Shown here piece after piece: positions 1 to 6,734 of a stretch of DNA of 13,912 bases. The translations under genes were made by a program, and so were the position numbers. Origin of the DNA: Cellvibrionaceae bacterium (GTDB lineage Bacteria > Pseudomonadota > Gammaproteobacteria > Pseudomonadales > Cellvibrionaceae); NCBI GenBank assembly GCA_021151615.1, contig JAGKXA010000105.1, positions 1-13,912 on the forward strand, given 5' to 3'. Position 1 is the first letter of the stretch; every line of letters begins with the position of its first letter. The notes beneath the pieces were generated by a model. That model ran no database searches. It was not told the origin of the DNA and was given only the letters and a program-made list of their open reading frames with translations.

Positions 1-33
1 CATGGTTAAATCCAATTGTGTAAGGCGCGCACT

Positions 34-906
34 ATGTTGAATAATAAAAAGCCCATCGTTTATTTGATGGGTTTTTTATTTTTTGCATTTTCATTGGTTG
101 TTCACGCACAAACAGCATCGCCGGAAAATACTCCGTCAGCTTCACAAGCTATTCCCCAAAAAATTGCGTCGCTGAATATTTGTATCGATCAATTATTATG
201 GGAGCTGGTGCCCCATGAAAAATTGGTGTCCATCAGCTATCTCACTGCCAATCCAATTTGGTCGCCCATTGCAGAGCAAGTAAAAGGTATGCCGTTAAAT
301 CATGGTCTCGCCGAAGAAATTGTTCCGCTAAAACCGGATGTAATTTTTGCCGGTGAGTTTGATCAGCGCAGCCCAATCGAATTACTGCAAAAACTCGGTA
401 AGCGAGTGGAACGTTTGCCACTGCCGCGCACATTACAAGATATTAACGACCATATTTTACAATTGGCCGATATGGTAGGCGAGCGCGCAAAAGCCGAGCA
501 GATGGTAAAAACCATTAGTGCGCAAATTGCTGAGCTACAAGCCGCGAAGCAGGGCAAAACACCGCTGACCGCATTTTGGTATTCTGCAAATGGAGTGGTG
601 ATTGGCGATGGCACGCTCGAGCATGAATTTATGCAGCTGGCAGGCTTGCGCAACCTGGCGGCCGAGCGCGGTATGTTTGGTTTCAACCAGTTGGATTTGG
701 AATTGCTGCTCAGTGCCAAACCGCAAATTTTAATTGTGGAGCAGGGCAGTGACGATGCCTATTCACTTGCGCGTGAATATCTTTCCCATCCGGCCTTGCA
801 GCATGCAGATTTTAAAGTGGTGACTTTGCCAGCGGGTTTGTCTGGTTGTGCGGCGACAGTTATTGGTGATGTCGCAACACAACTTAAAAATTCGTTGGCA
901 GAATAA
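34..906 (+). CDS. ABC transporter periplasmic substrate-binding protein (BtuF/FhuD-like, class III)
   Basis: Predicted 290-residue periplasmic binding protein delivering a metal-chelate ligand (cobalamin, heme or ferric siderophore) to the permease and ATPase encoded just downstream. Residues 1-25 form a signal peptide: KK near the start, a long hydrophobic stretch, and likely cleavage after VHA. The mature part opens with a SLNICIDQLLWEL segment and has AEEIVPLKPDVIFAG, both typical of the TroA/BtuF fold. I chose ATG 34, preceded by AAGG at 22-25 with 8 nt spacing; TTG at 16 is in frame but has no ribosome site. The gene ends 52 nt before the permease start. A terminator-shaped hairpin lies within codons 5-16. 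The binding-protein family is clear. The ligand is not: the NHGLAEE-type sequence reminds me of proteins annotated near cobalamin genes, but that is from memory. Confidence 0.85.
   Translation: MLNNKKPIVYLMGFLFFAFSLVVHAQTASPENTPSASQAIPQKIASLNICIDQLLWELVPHEKLVSISYLTANPIWSPIAEQVKGMPLNHGLAEEIVPLKPDVIFAGEFDQRSPIELLQKLGKRVERLPLPRTLQDINDHILQLADMVGERAKAEQMVKTISAQIAELQAAKQGKTPLTAFWYSANGVVIGDGTLEHEFMQLAGLRNLAAERGMFGFNQLDLELLLSAKPQILIVEQGSDDAYSLAREYLSHPALQHADFKVVTLPAGLSGCAATVIGDVATQLKNSLAE
46..82 (+). terminator. Terminator-like hairpin inside the binding-protein signal-peptide codons
   Basis: A run of five A (46-50) and G51 precede CCCATC (52-57), loop GTTTATTT (58-65) and GATGGG (66-71), then TTTTTTATTTTTT. 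The A-run can pair with the T-run to extend the stem. This is the shape of a rho-independent terminator, but it sits inside the reading frame, 12 nt after the start codon. It may end an upstream transcript or act as an attenuator for the transporter operon. Confidence 0.6.
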
Positions 907-958
907 ATTATTCGCTACAGTTCATCAGCGACATTAACCAGAATACAGGTAGGAACCT

Positions 959-1960
959 TTGCAAACCCGAATCTCATTTCCTGTGTTAACCGGCCTGTTA
1001 GTGTTTGCTATTGCACTTGCGGCGGTTATCGCACTTAACACTGGCCTGGCCGATATTGATGTTATGCGCGGCCTGCAGGATTTTTTTAACGGCGAACAAA
1101 GTCTCGCCGCCAATGTGGTGGGGCAAATTCGTTTGCCGCGTTTGCTCCTCGCCATTGTCATAGGTGCAACACTGGGTATGAGCGGCGCGGCCATGCAGGG
1201 GTTATTGCGTAACCCGCTGGCGGACCCTGGTGTATTGGGGGTGAGTAGCGGTGCCGCCTTTGGTGCAATTTGCACCTTGTATTTTGGTGTTGCTGCCAGC
1301 GCCTGGTATTGGCTTCCGGGTGCGGCAATTGCTGGCGCACTGTTTACGTTATTTATGGTGTACCTGCTCGCCGGTTTACACAGCAGTATGCTCGCATTAA
1401 TTTTGGCGGGTACGGCAATGAGTGCAATTATGGTTTCATTAATTGCTGTCGCTTTGAATTTTGCCCCCAGTTTGTATGCGATGCAGGAAATTGTGTTTTG
1501 GATGCTGGGTTCTTTAGCGAATCGCCACTTCGATCACGTCAGCATTGCATTGCCGCTTGCATTCATTAGTTGGGTCATGATGCTAAGCCGCAGTCGTTTT
1601 CTCGATGCACTGAGTTTGGGGGAAGACAGTGCGCGCTCGCTCGGGTTTAACAATCAACGCGAACGCTGGATTTTATTATTAGGCATTTCCATCGGTGTCG
1701 GCGCTTGTGTAGCGGTCAGCGGCGCAATTGGTTTTATCGGCTTGGTAATTCCACATTTGCTGCGCCCCTTTGTGGGATATCGCCCGGGGCGGTTAATGTT
1801 TGCCAGCGCCTTGGGCGGCGCTTTGTTATTGGTGTTGGCCGATATCCTTGTGCGTCAGTTTGATAGCGCGCGCGAATTGAAATTGGGTGTTGTTACCTCA
1901 TTGGTCGGCGCGCCGTTTTTTCTGTTATTAATTTTAAAAACCCGTTCACGGTGGGCGTGA
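959..1960 (+). CDS. ABC transporter permease, FecCD family
   Basis: Predicted 333-residue inner-membrane permease of the FecCD/BtuC family; two copies normally form the channel of a type II importer. The protein is hydrophobic throughout, with about ten membrane segments expected for the family. It carries the signatures GAAMQGLLRNPLADPGVLGV near residues 77-96 and GFIGLVIPHLLRPFVG near residue 259, the latter in the region that couples to the ATPase. Length is normal. The start is TTG 959, with AGGTAGGA at 947-954; no ATG occurs before the first membrane segment. It lies between its binding protein and ATPase, and its stop is followed after 2 nt by the ATPase ATG, which suggests translational coupling. 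Family assignment is firm; the transported ligand is unresolved. Confidence 0.9.
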   Translation: MQTRISFPVLTGLLVFAIALAAVIALNTGLADIDVMRGLQDFFNGEQSLAANVVGQIRLPRLLLAIVIGATLGMSGAAMQGLLRNPLADPGVLGVSSGAAFGAICTLYFGVAASAWYWLPGAAIAGALFTLFMVYLLAGLHSSMLALILAGTAMSAIMVSLIAVALNFAPSLYAMQEIVFWMLGSLANRHFDHVSIALPLAFISWVMMLSRSRFLDALSLGEDSARSLGFNNQRERWILLLGISIGVGACVAVSGAIGFIGLVIPHLLRPFVGYRPGRLMFASALGGALLLVLADILVRQFDSARELKLGVVTSLVGAPFFLLLILKTRSRWA

Positions 1961-1962
1961 TA

Positions 1963-2757
1963 ATGACCACAACCTTAAAAGCGCACACTATTTCGGTTGT
2001 GCGTGACAACACAACTATTATCGATAATGTTGATGTGCAATTAGCGCCCGGTGAATTTGTAGGCTTGATTGGCCCCAATGGCGCGGGTAAAAGTTCATTG
2101 CTGCGTGTACTGGCAGGCCTGAGTGATGCCAACGCCGGACAGGTTCGTATTAGCAACAATGAACACACGGATATTGCCTTGCAACAATTGCCAGATCGCG
2201 TACGCGCGCAATTGCTCGCCTATTTGCCGCAGCAGGAAACTCCGGCCTGGCCGTTGCAAGTGGAGCACTTGGTAGGGCTCGGACGCGCGCCCTGGCATAA
2301 ACCCATGAGCGGCAAATCTGCGCGGGATGCCCAGGCAATTGAACGCGCGTTACAAATTACCGAGTTAACTCCATTGCGCCACCGGATAGTGACTACACTT
2401 TCCGGTGGCGAATTACAGCGGTCGCTGCTCGCGCGCGTATTTGCCGGTGAGCCGGAAATTATTCTGGCCGACGAACCCATTGCAGCACTGGATCCTTATC
2501 ATCAGTTACATATGATGGAATTATTAGCCGAGCATGCACAGCAGGGCGGATCAGTGTTTGCCGCGCTGCACGACTTAAGCCTGGCCGCGCGTTTTTGTTC
2601 GCGGCTGGTATTAATCCATCACGGCAAAGTGATTGCTGATGGACAACCTATTCAGGTGCTCACCACCGAAAATTTGCAGCAAGTCTATGGTATCAGCGCT
2701 TATGTCGATTGCCGCGATGATGGTGTGGTCATAATCCCGCGCAAGCGGGTGCTCTAA
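1963..2757 (+). CDS. ABC transporter ATP-binding protein (FecE/BtuD/HmuV-like)
   Basis: Predicted 264-residue cytoplasmic ATPase powering the importer. Visible motifs in order are Walker A GPNGAGKSS, a Q-loop region around LPQQETPAW, the ABC signature LSGGELQRS, Walker B IILADEP and the H-loop ALHDLS. This is a complete ATPase of the iron-chelate/cobalamin class. ATG 1963 is preferred because it follows the permease stop (1958-1960) by 2 nt, a TGATAATG arrangement. GTG at 1951 and 1957 are in-frame alternatives overlapping the permease end. The last codons contain a CCCGC-GCAA-GCGGG hairpin, repeated just past the stop. The gene is last in the operon, since a repeat-like intergenic element separates it from the next gene. 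Confidence 0.9.
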   Translation: MTTTLKAHTISVVRDNTTIIDNVDVQLAPGEFVGLIGPNGAGKSSLLRVLAGLSDANAGQVRISNNEHTDIALQQLPDRVRAQLLAYLPQQETPAWPLQVEHLVGLGRAPWHKPMSGKSARDAQAIERALQITELTPLRHRIVTTLSGGELQRSLLARVFAGEPEIILADEPIAALDPYHQLHMMELLAEHAQQGGSVFAALHDLSLAARFCSRLVLIHHGKVIADGQPIQVLTTENLQQVYGISAYVDCRDDGVVIIPRKRVL

Positions 2758-2780
2758 AAAATGTCCCGCGCAAGCGGGTG
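2735..2780 (+). repeat. Tandem 17-bp direct repeat, each unit a GCAA-tetraloop hairpin
   Basis: TCCCGCGCAAGCGGGTG occurs exactly twice, at 2735-2751 and 2764-2780, 29 bp apart. Each unit folds as CCCGC, loop GCAA, GCGGG, a GNRA tetraloop on a GC-only stem. The first unit lies in the last codons of the ATPase gene and the second follows its stop. The downstream tract is only ATTTAAATTTTG, so this could be a weak terminator or an mRNA 3'-end stabiliser. Confidence 0.65.
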
Positions 2781-2812
2781 ATTTAAATTTTGTAGCTGAA
2801 TTATCGCAGGCA

Positions 2813-2914
2813 GGCTGCGCGGTGTTATCACCGATACACGCCGTAAATCCATCCCTGGAGGCTCATCGTCGACATCCCTGTCTCCGATGGTCTCGATGAC
2901 AACACCGCACAGCC
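2813..2914. repeat. Palindromic intergenic element with two inner TCCC-loop hairpins
   Basis: Outer arms at 2813-2832 and 2895-2914 are an imperfect inverted repeat, matching at 17 of 20 positions by eye (core GCGGTGTT against AACACCGC). Inside are two small hairpins with the same loop: TCCA-TCCC-TGGA (2848-2859) and GACA-TCCC-TGTC (2871-2882). The second is flanked by CATCG (2864-2868) and CGATG (2885-2889). The layout suggests a REP- or MITE-like repeated element. From memory, similar ATCCCTGGAGGCTC-containing sequences are scattered in several gammaproteobacterial genomes. No open reading frame in it looks real. Confidence 0.6.
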
Positions 2915-2935
2915 TTGATGCAATGTGCCATTAGC

Positions 2936-2950
2936 AGGATGAAAAATATG
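2936..2950 (+). promoter_or_regulatory. Ribosome-binding site fixing the DUF4442-like start
   Basis: AGGA at 2936-2939 stands 8 nt before ATG 2948. The in-frame upstream candidates TTG 2915, ATG 2918 and ATG 2939 lack such a site, and the first begins inside the right arm of the palindromic element. Confidence 0.55.
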
Positions 2951-3454
2951 AAAGCCGGATTATTCAAAACAATCGTCAATCTCTGGCCGCCACTGTTTTT
3001 TTCCGGCATTAAAGTTACCTATCTCGCGCCGGATTACAGAGAGACCCGCGTAACCCTGAAGTTGCGTTGGTACAACCGCAATTATGTGCGCACCCAGTAC
3101 GGCGGCAGTTTGATGTCCATGACGGATCCCTGGTACATGTTGATGATCATGACCAATCTGGGGCGCGATTATTTTGTGTGGGATAAACACGCTGAAATAG
3201 ATTACATCGCCCCTGGTAAAACCCACGTTCACGCGCAATTTAAAATTACCGATGAAATCCTTGCCGATATTCGTGCAAAAACAGTGAATGGTGAGAAGTA
3301 TGTGCCGGAGTTTATCGTTGAAATAAAAGATGATAACGGCCATTTGGTGGCGCGGGTTAAACGCCGTGTGTACATCAAGTTAAAACCGCGTGCCCGCAAT
3401 AATGAGGATCCGCAAACCAGCGAGCCGGATCTTGATGATGTCAATAAAAATTAG
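2948..3454 (+). CDS. DUF4442-like hotdog-fold protein (putative thioesterase-like)
   Basis: A 168-residue cytoplasmic protein without a signal peptide. The segment running from PLFFSGIKVTYLAPDYRE through RWYNRNYVRTQYGGSLMSMTDPW to VWDKHAEIDYIAPG resembles DUF4442, a hotdog-fold family related to PaaI-like thioesterases. GGSLMSMTDPW sits where these proteins carry their conserved helix. Substrate and activity are unknown; the family itself is poorly characterised. The C-terminal 20 residues are polar and acidic (NNEDPQTSEPDLDD) and probably disordered. The oxidoreductase gene starts 19 nt after the stop, so the two are probably cotranscribed, although no obvious metabolic link joins them. I am fairly sure of the gene and moderately sure of the family. 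Confidence 0.75.
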   Translation: MKAGLFKTIVNLWPPLFFSGIKVTYLAPDYRETRVTLKLRWYNRNYVRTQYGGSLMSMTDPWYMLMIMTNLGRDYFVWDKHAEIDYIAPGKTHVHAQFKITDEILADIRAKTVNGEKYVPEFIVEIKDDNGHLVARVKRRVYIKLKPRARNNEDPQTSEPDLDDVNKN

Positions 3455-3473
3455 TGAGAGAAATTCCATCACC

Positions 3474-4511
3474 ATGATAAATGTTGCCCTTTGCTCCTAC
3501 GGTATGTCCGGCAAGGTATTCCATGCTCCGTTGATTAGCGCTGAACCACGCTTGAAATTGCACAGTATTTTGCAGCGCAATGAACCCACTGCATTGGTGG
3601 ATTACCCGCAAGCAAAAATTGTTAAATCGTTTGATGAATTAATTAACAACCCGGAAATTCAACTGGTTATTGTCAATACCCCCAACGAACATCATTACCC
3701 CATGACCAAAGCGGCATTGTTGGCCGGTAAACATGTGGTGGTTGAAAAACCTTTTACGTTGAGTTTGACGGAAGGTAATGAATTAATTGCACTGGCGCAG
3801 CAAAACAATCTGATTCTTTCGGTATTTCAAAATAAACGTCTGGAAAGCGATCATCTGGATGCACAGCAAATTATCCAATCCGGTGAGTTGGGGCGCATTG
3901 TGGAAGTGGAATGGCATTACGATCGCTATCGTACCAACATCACCCACAAAAAATGGAAAGAAGATAAGTTGCCAGGGTCTGGCACCTGGTTTGATTTGGG
4001 CATTCACATGGTGGATTCCATGTTGTGCTTATTCGGTAAACCACTCGCCGTGTATGCGGATATGCGCAGCCTACGCCGTGCAGAAGGTTCAACGGATTAT
4101 TTCAATACGATTTTTCACTACGCCGATATGCGGGTAATTTTGCGCTCCAGCACCTATGTGAGTGAGAAAGGTGCCACAGTGGCAATTCATGGCGATAAAG
4201 GCTCTTTCCTGAAGTTCGGACAAGATGTGCAGGAAGGCCAAATGATGCGTGGCATCATTCCCGGCATGCCCGGTTGGGCGCAACCGGGGGAAGATAATTA
4301 CGGTGTGCTACACACCCACAATAATGGGGCGGCGCAGCGAAAAATTATTGCTGGCGAGCGCGGCTACTACGAACACTATTATCAAAATATTGTCGATGCT
4401 ATTACTGGCAAAGCTCCGTTGGCCTTTTTGCCGCAGCAATCACTACTGGGTGTGGAGTTGTTATTAGCGGCGGAAGAAAGTGCAAAGCAACAAGCCTTGA
4501 TTCACTTATAA
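3474..4511 (+). CDS. Gfo/Idh/MocA family NAD(P)-dependent oxidoreductase (YdgJ/IolW-like)
   Basis: A 345-residue cytoplasmic dehydrogenase. The N-terminal Rossmann domain starts INVALCSYGMSGKVFHAPL; the family lysine is in VEKPF (residues 90-94). The C-terminal domain has GSGTWFDLGIHMVD (residues 168-181), with Asp174 and His178 in the usual catalytic neighbourhood. The FHAPL and NTPNEHHYP segments resemble Escherichia coli YdgJ and Bacillus scyllo-inositol dehydrogenases, so a sugar or inositol substrate is plausible but unproven. ATG 3474 is the start because the Rossmann strand begins at once; an in-frame extension to 3390 would overlap the preceding gene. Length matches the family (about 345). 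It lies 19 nt after the DUF4442-like gene and 57 nt before a small secreted protein gene. Confidence 0.88.
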   Translation: MINVALCSYGMSGKVFHAPLISAEPRLKLHSILQRNEPTALVDYPQAKIVKSFDELINNPEIQLVIVNTPNEHHYPMTKAALLAGKHVVVEKPFTLSLTEGNELIALAQQNNLILSVFQNKRLESDHLDAQQIIQSGELGRIVEVEWHYDRYRTNITHKKWKEDKLPGSGTWFDLGIHMVDSMLCLFGKPLAVYADMRSLRRAEGSTDYFNTIFHYADMRVILRSSTYVSEKGATVAIHGDKGSFLKFGQDVQEGQMMRGIIPGMPGWAQPGEDNYGVLHTHNNGAAQRKIIAGERGYYEHYYQNIVDAITGKAPLAFLPQQSLLGVELLLAAEESAKQQALIHL

Positions 4512-4568
4512 TTCAGAATGCACCGGCTCAATAACCCAATAAACACTTATTTATCTGGAGTAAAGGTA

Positions 4569-4883
4569 ATGAAAAAAATTATCGCATTATTGTCAGTGCT
4601 TATGTTCTGCTCATCCGCTTTCGCGGGCCGTGTTCCGGAATCCATAAAAAATGTTGAGTCGCTTGGCAAAGGCTATGTGAAACTGAATATCCTCAAGGAG
4701 TCACCGGATGCAGATTATGACTATCAGGTAGTGAGCGCGGCAGATATTAAACGTTTGGTTGGCGCTTCTGATAAGAAATCCTGCTATGTATTTTATTTTA
4801 CCGGCATGGAGTTACTGAAAATCCAGGTGACCCATCAGGGGTGTACGGATATTGTTAAAGAACTGATGGCTGCGCAGAGCTGA
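4569..4883 (+). CDS. Small secreted protein of unknown function, two mature cysteines
   Basis: A 104-residue protein whose family I do not recognise. Residues 1-19 form a clear signal peptide (KK, then IIALLSVLMF, cleavage after SAFA). The mature 85 residues contain a mixed alpha/beta-looking sequence, DYQVVSAADIKRLVG, then CYVFYFTG and HQGCTDIV. Cys72 and Cys92 are the only mature cysteines and could form a disulfide in the periplasm. ATG 4569 is supported by GGAG at 4557-4560 with 8 nt spacing; ATG 4518 would place a polar extension before the signal sequence. It follows the oxidoreductase gene by 57 nt and is followed by a hairpin, so it probably ends that transcript. Confidence 0.75.
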   Translation: MKKIIALLSVLMFCSSAFAGRVPESIKNVESLGKGYVKLNILKESPDADYDYQVVSAADIKRLVGASDKKSCYVFYFTGMELLKIQVTHQGCTDIVKELMAAQS

Positions 4884-4884
4884 A

Positions 4885-4909
4885 GCCGCATTATCGTGCG
4901 GCCTGATTT
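4885..4909 (+). terminator. Hairpin just after the small secreted protein gene
   Basis: GCCGCA (4885-4890), loop TTATCG, TGCGGC (4897-4902) begins 2 nt after the stop codon. The following CTGATTTA is only modestly T-rich, so termination efficiency is uncertain. The remainder of the gap up to 5192 holds a weak bulged hairpin at 5001-5019 (GTCC/GGAC and CGC/GCG pairs), an inverted repeat at 5105-5122 and the ribosome site of the LPMO. I could not identify a convincing promoter there. Confidence 0.5.
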
Positions 4910-5104
4910 ATGGGGGCTGGGAATCGGCGCGCGCATTTTACAATCATTGGAAGTGGTCTTTCCTGACACCCAAATATAAACCCGCACTTTATTTCCCTGT
5001 GTCCCTCGCAAAGCGGGACGCGCCTTCCCAAAGTCGAACCTGAAAACCAAAACTCGTACTCGCCTTTCATTTTCCACAGTTTTAGGATTTTTTTTGCCTG
5101 CTAT

Positions 5105-5122
5105 AAACCGCATTTCCGGTTT
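5105..5122. repeat. Perfect inverted repeat upstream of the LPMO gene
   Basis: AAACCG, spacer CATTTC, CGGTTT lies 70 nt before the LPMO start. It is short enough to occur by chance but has the size and symmetry of an operator. A TATAAA is partly overlapped by its left edge (5103-5108), with no good -35 partner. Confidence 0.3.
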
Positions 5123-5183
5123 GTTGGTGGCAGGAAAAGCTATTCAACTAACAAGAGCTGTGTGCGTGGCGCATCGCTCATTT

Positions 5184-5195
5184 AAGGAGAAAGTG
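5184..5195 (+). promoter_or_regulatory. Ribosome-binding site and GTG start of the LPMO gene
   Basis: AAGGAG at 5184-5189 is followed after 3 nt by GTG 5193. The spacing is short, but this is the only strong site in front of the signal peptide, and no in-frame ATG exists upstream. Confidence 0.6.
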
Positions 5196-6356
5196 AAAAT
5201 AATTCATAAGCGTTCAACGATTTCCAGGGTTAGAGGTTTTGGTTTTTCTGCTGTTGTTGCTGCGGCTGCGTTATTAAGCGCAGTTGAAACAAGCGCACAT
5301 GGCTATGTGTCATCGCCCAAAGCGCGGGTGATTATGTGCAAGGAAAATAATATTGAAAACCCTACTCATCCCGCATGTATCGCTGCAAAAGCGGCGGGTA
5401 ATGTGGGGTTTTATGCGCCGCAAAGTATCGCTATTGGCGGTGTGCGTGATAACCATCAAGCCGTTATTCCCGATGGCAAATTGTGCAGTGCCGGTTTGGG
5501 CGATTATGCTGGTCTGGACCTGGCGCGTAATGATTGGCCTGCAACCCAGGTGCAGGCAGGTTTCCGCGAATTTGCGTGGACCAACACGGCGCAGCACCGC
5601 AGCATGTATTTCCGCTACTACATTACCAAGCAGGGCTATAACCCCAGCCAGCCATTGAAGTGGTCGGATCTGGAACAGATTCATCAATCGTCGCCCACCG
5701 GGCAAGAAGCCGTATCGCGCCATCAGGTAAATTTGCCGCCGCGTACCGGCCGACATGTGGTTTACAGCATTTGGCAGCGGGATTACGCCGATGCACCCGA
5801 AGGGTTTTATCAATGCATCGATGTGGTCTATGGCAATGAACCACCCAACAGTTCAGTGGCAGCTACCAGTTCGCGCTCTTCCTCAACGGCTTCAGTGGCC
5901 AGTAGTACCGGTAGCGATACCTGCGCCGCGTTGCCAACCTGGGATGCAGCTACTGTGTACAACAAACCGCAACAGGTGAAATACAACAATAAACGCTATC
6001 AAGCGAACTATTGGACCCAGGGCAATAACCCCGAGCTGACCTCCGGGCAATACAACTATTGGTTGGATTTGGGTGACTGTAACGGTTCTGGCGGTGGTTC
6101 ATCGACAGCAGTGAGTTCTTCGCGCAGTTCTGCAGCGGTAATCAGTTCGCGCTCCAGTTCATCGGTGAGTACGGGCAGTTGTACATCGCCGGCGTATGTT
6201 AATGGTTCAACCTATGCGACCGGGGCCTTGGTGCGCAATATTGGTAATGAATACCGCTGCACAGTGGGTGGATGGTGTACGGTAGGCGGGCCTTATGAGC
6301 CAGGTGTAGGCTGGGCCTGGACAAACGCATGGTCACTGGTTCGCAGCTGCCAGTAA
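5193..6356 (+). CDS. lpmo10A: Secreted lytic polysaccharide monooxygenase, AA10-CBM5-CBM73-like
   Basis: A 387-residue secreted copper enzyme that oxidatively cleaves crystalline polysaccharide. A 35-residue signal peptide ends ETSA, leaving His36 as the mature N-terminus. That is required for the copper histidine brace, whose second ligand is His135 in NTAQHRS. Phe205 in EGFYQ occupies the usual axial position, and HGYVSSPKARV is the family opening. The AA10 domain spans about 36-214. A Ser-rich linker leads to a CBM5 (about 244-296, YQANYWTQGNNPE), then a Gly/Ser linker and a C-terminal CBM73-like module (about 330-386, with YRCTVGGWC). This matches C. japonicus LPMO10A as I recall it, which acts on chitin; the binding modules also point to chitin. 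Substrate is inferred, not shown. It has its own 5' region and a strong terminator, so it is probably monocistronic. Confidence 0.92.
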   Translation: MKIIHKRSTISRVRGFGFSAVVAAAALLSAVETSAHGYVSSPKARVIMCKENNIENPTHPACIAAKAAGNVGFYAPQSIAIGGVRDNHQAVIPDGKLCSAGLGDYAGLDLARNDWPATQVQAGFREFAWTNTAQHRSMYFRYYITKQGYNPSQPLKWSDLEQIHQSSPTGQEAVSRHQVNLPPRTGRHVVYSIWQRDYADAPEGFYQCIDVVYGNEPPNSSVAATSSRSSSTASVASSTGSDTCAALPTWDAATVYNKPQQVKYNNKRYQANYWTQGNNPELTSGQYNYWLDLGDCNGSGGGSSTAVSSSRSSAAVISSRSSSSVSTGSCTSPAYVNGSTYATGALVRNIGNEYRCTVGGWCTVGGPYEPGVGWAWTNAWSLVRSCQ

Positions 6357-6420
6357 AAGCCCGCCGCTGCCGATAGTAGTGATAGGCAAAAATAGTTAAA
6401 AAGAAAATTATTAATAAAAT

Positions 6421-6447
6421 AAAACGGCAGTTTCGGCTGCCGTTTTT
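6421..6447 (+). terminator. Rho-independent terminator of the LPMO gene
   Basis: AAAACGGCAG (6421-6430), loop TTTCGG, CTGCCGTTTT (6437-6446) and a further T make a ten-pair stem with a T-run. It starts 64 nt after the LPMO stop. It is near-symmetric, so it could work on both strands, but no minus-strand gene lies here. Confidence 0.88.
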
Positions 6448-6734
6448 AATGGATAATTTTCGTGGTGGAAAATTCAGGTCAATCCAGTCACAGATTGGTT
6501 ATCAGCACTTTGTAAAACCTAACCGCTAGGCTACCCTTACCGCTACAAAAATAAGATTCAAAAAAATCTCTCCAGTTGTTATCAGCCTTTGGAATTTCCC
6601 TCTCGTATCCGTGTTAGTTGTCCGGAGTTTTCCCGGGGGATCATTTACATCACTGCAAAAAATACCTGCCTGCTTTTTTTTGCCCGGCTGGTGTTGGCTG
6701 CTTATTGTTTTTGTTGCTCGTGGAGGAACGAAGA
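6448..6734 (+). promoter_or_regulatory. Long 5' region of the GH45 cellulase gene
   Basis: About 290 bp without a credible gene. It contains the nonamer GTTATCAGC twice in direct orientation (6498-6506 and 6578-6586), a small CAATC-N8-GATTG inverted repeat (6480-6497), and GGAGG at 6722-6726, 8 nt before the cellulase ATG. I could not pick a convincing -35/-10 pair. The length is compatible with regulated expression, as expected for a secreted cellulase. Confidence 0.35.

Noticed and set aside
2813..2914. Integron attC-like recombination site
   Set aside because: The palindrome has GTT/AAC-like bases in its arms, but in the wrong orientation for the attC core boxes, and no integrase or cassette array is present.
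5094..5192. Longer N-terminus for the LPMO starting at TTG 5094
   Set aside because: It would put a 33-residue polar extension before a complete signal peptide, with no ribosome site; the AAGGAG next to GTG 5193 fits better.
6618..6734. Longer cellulase start at TTG 6618
   Set aside because: GGAGG is placed correctly for ATG 6735, and the upstream codons would add a second hydrophobic segment before the signal peptide.
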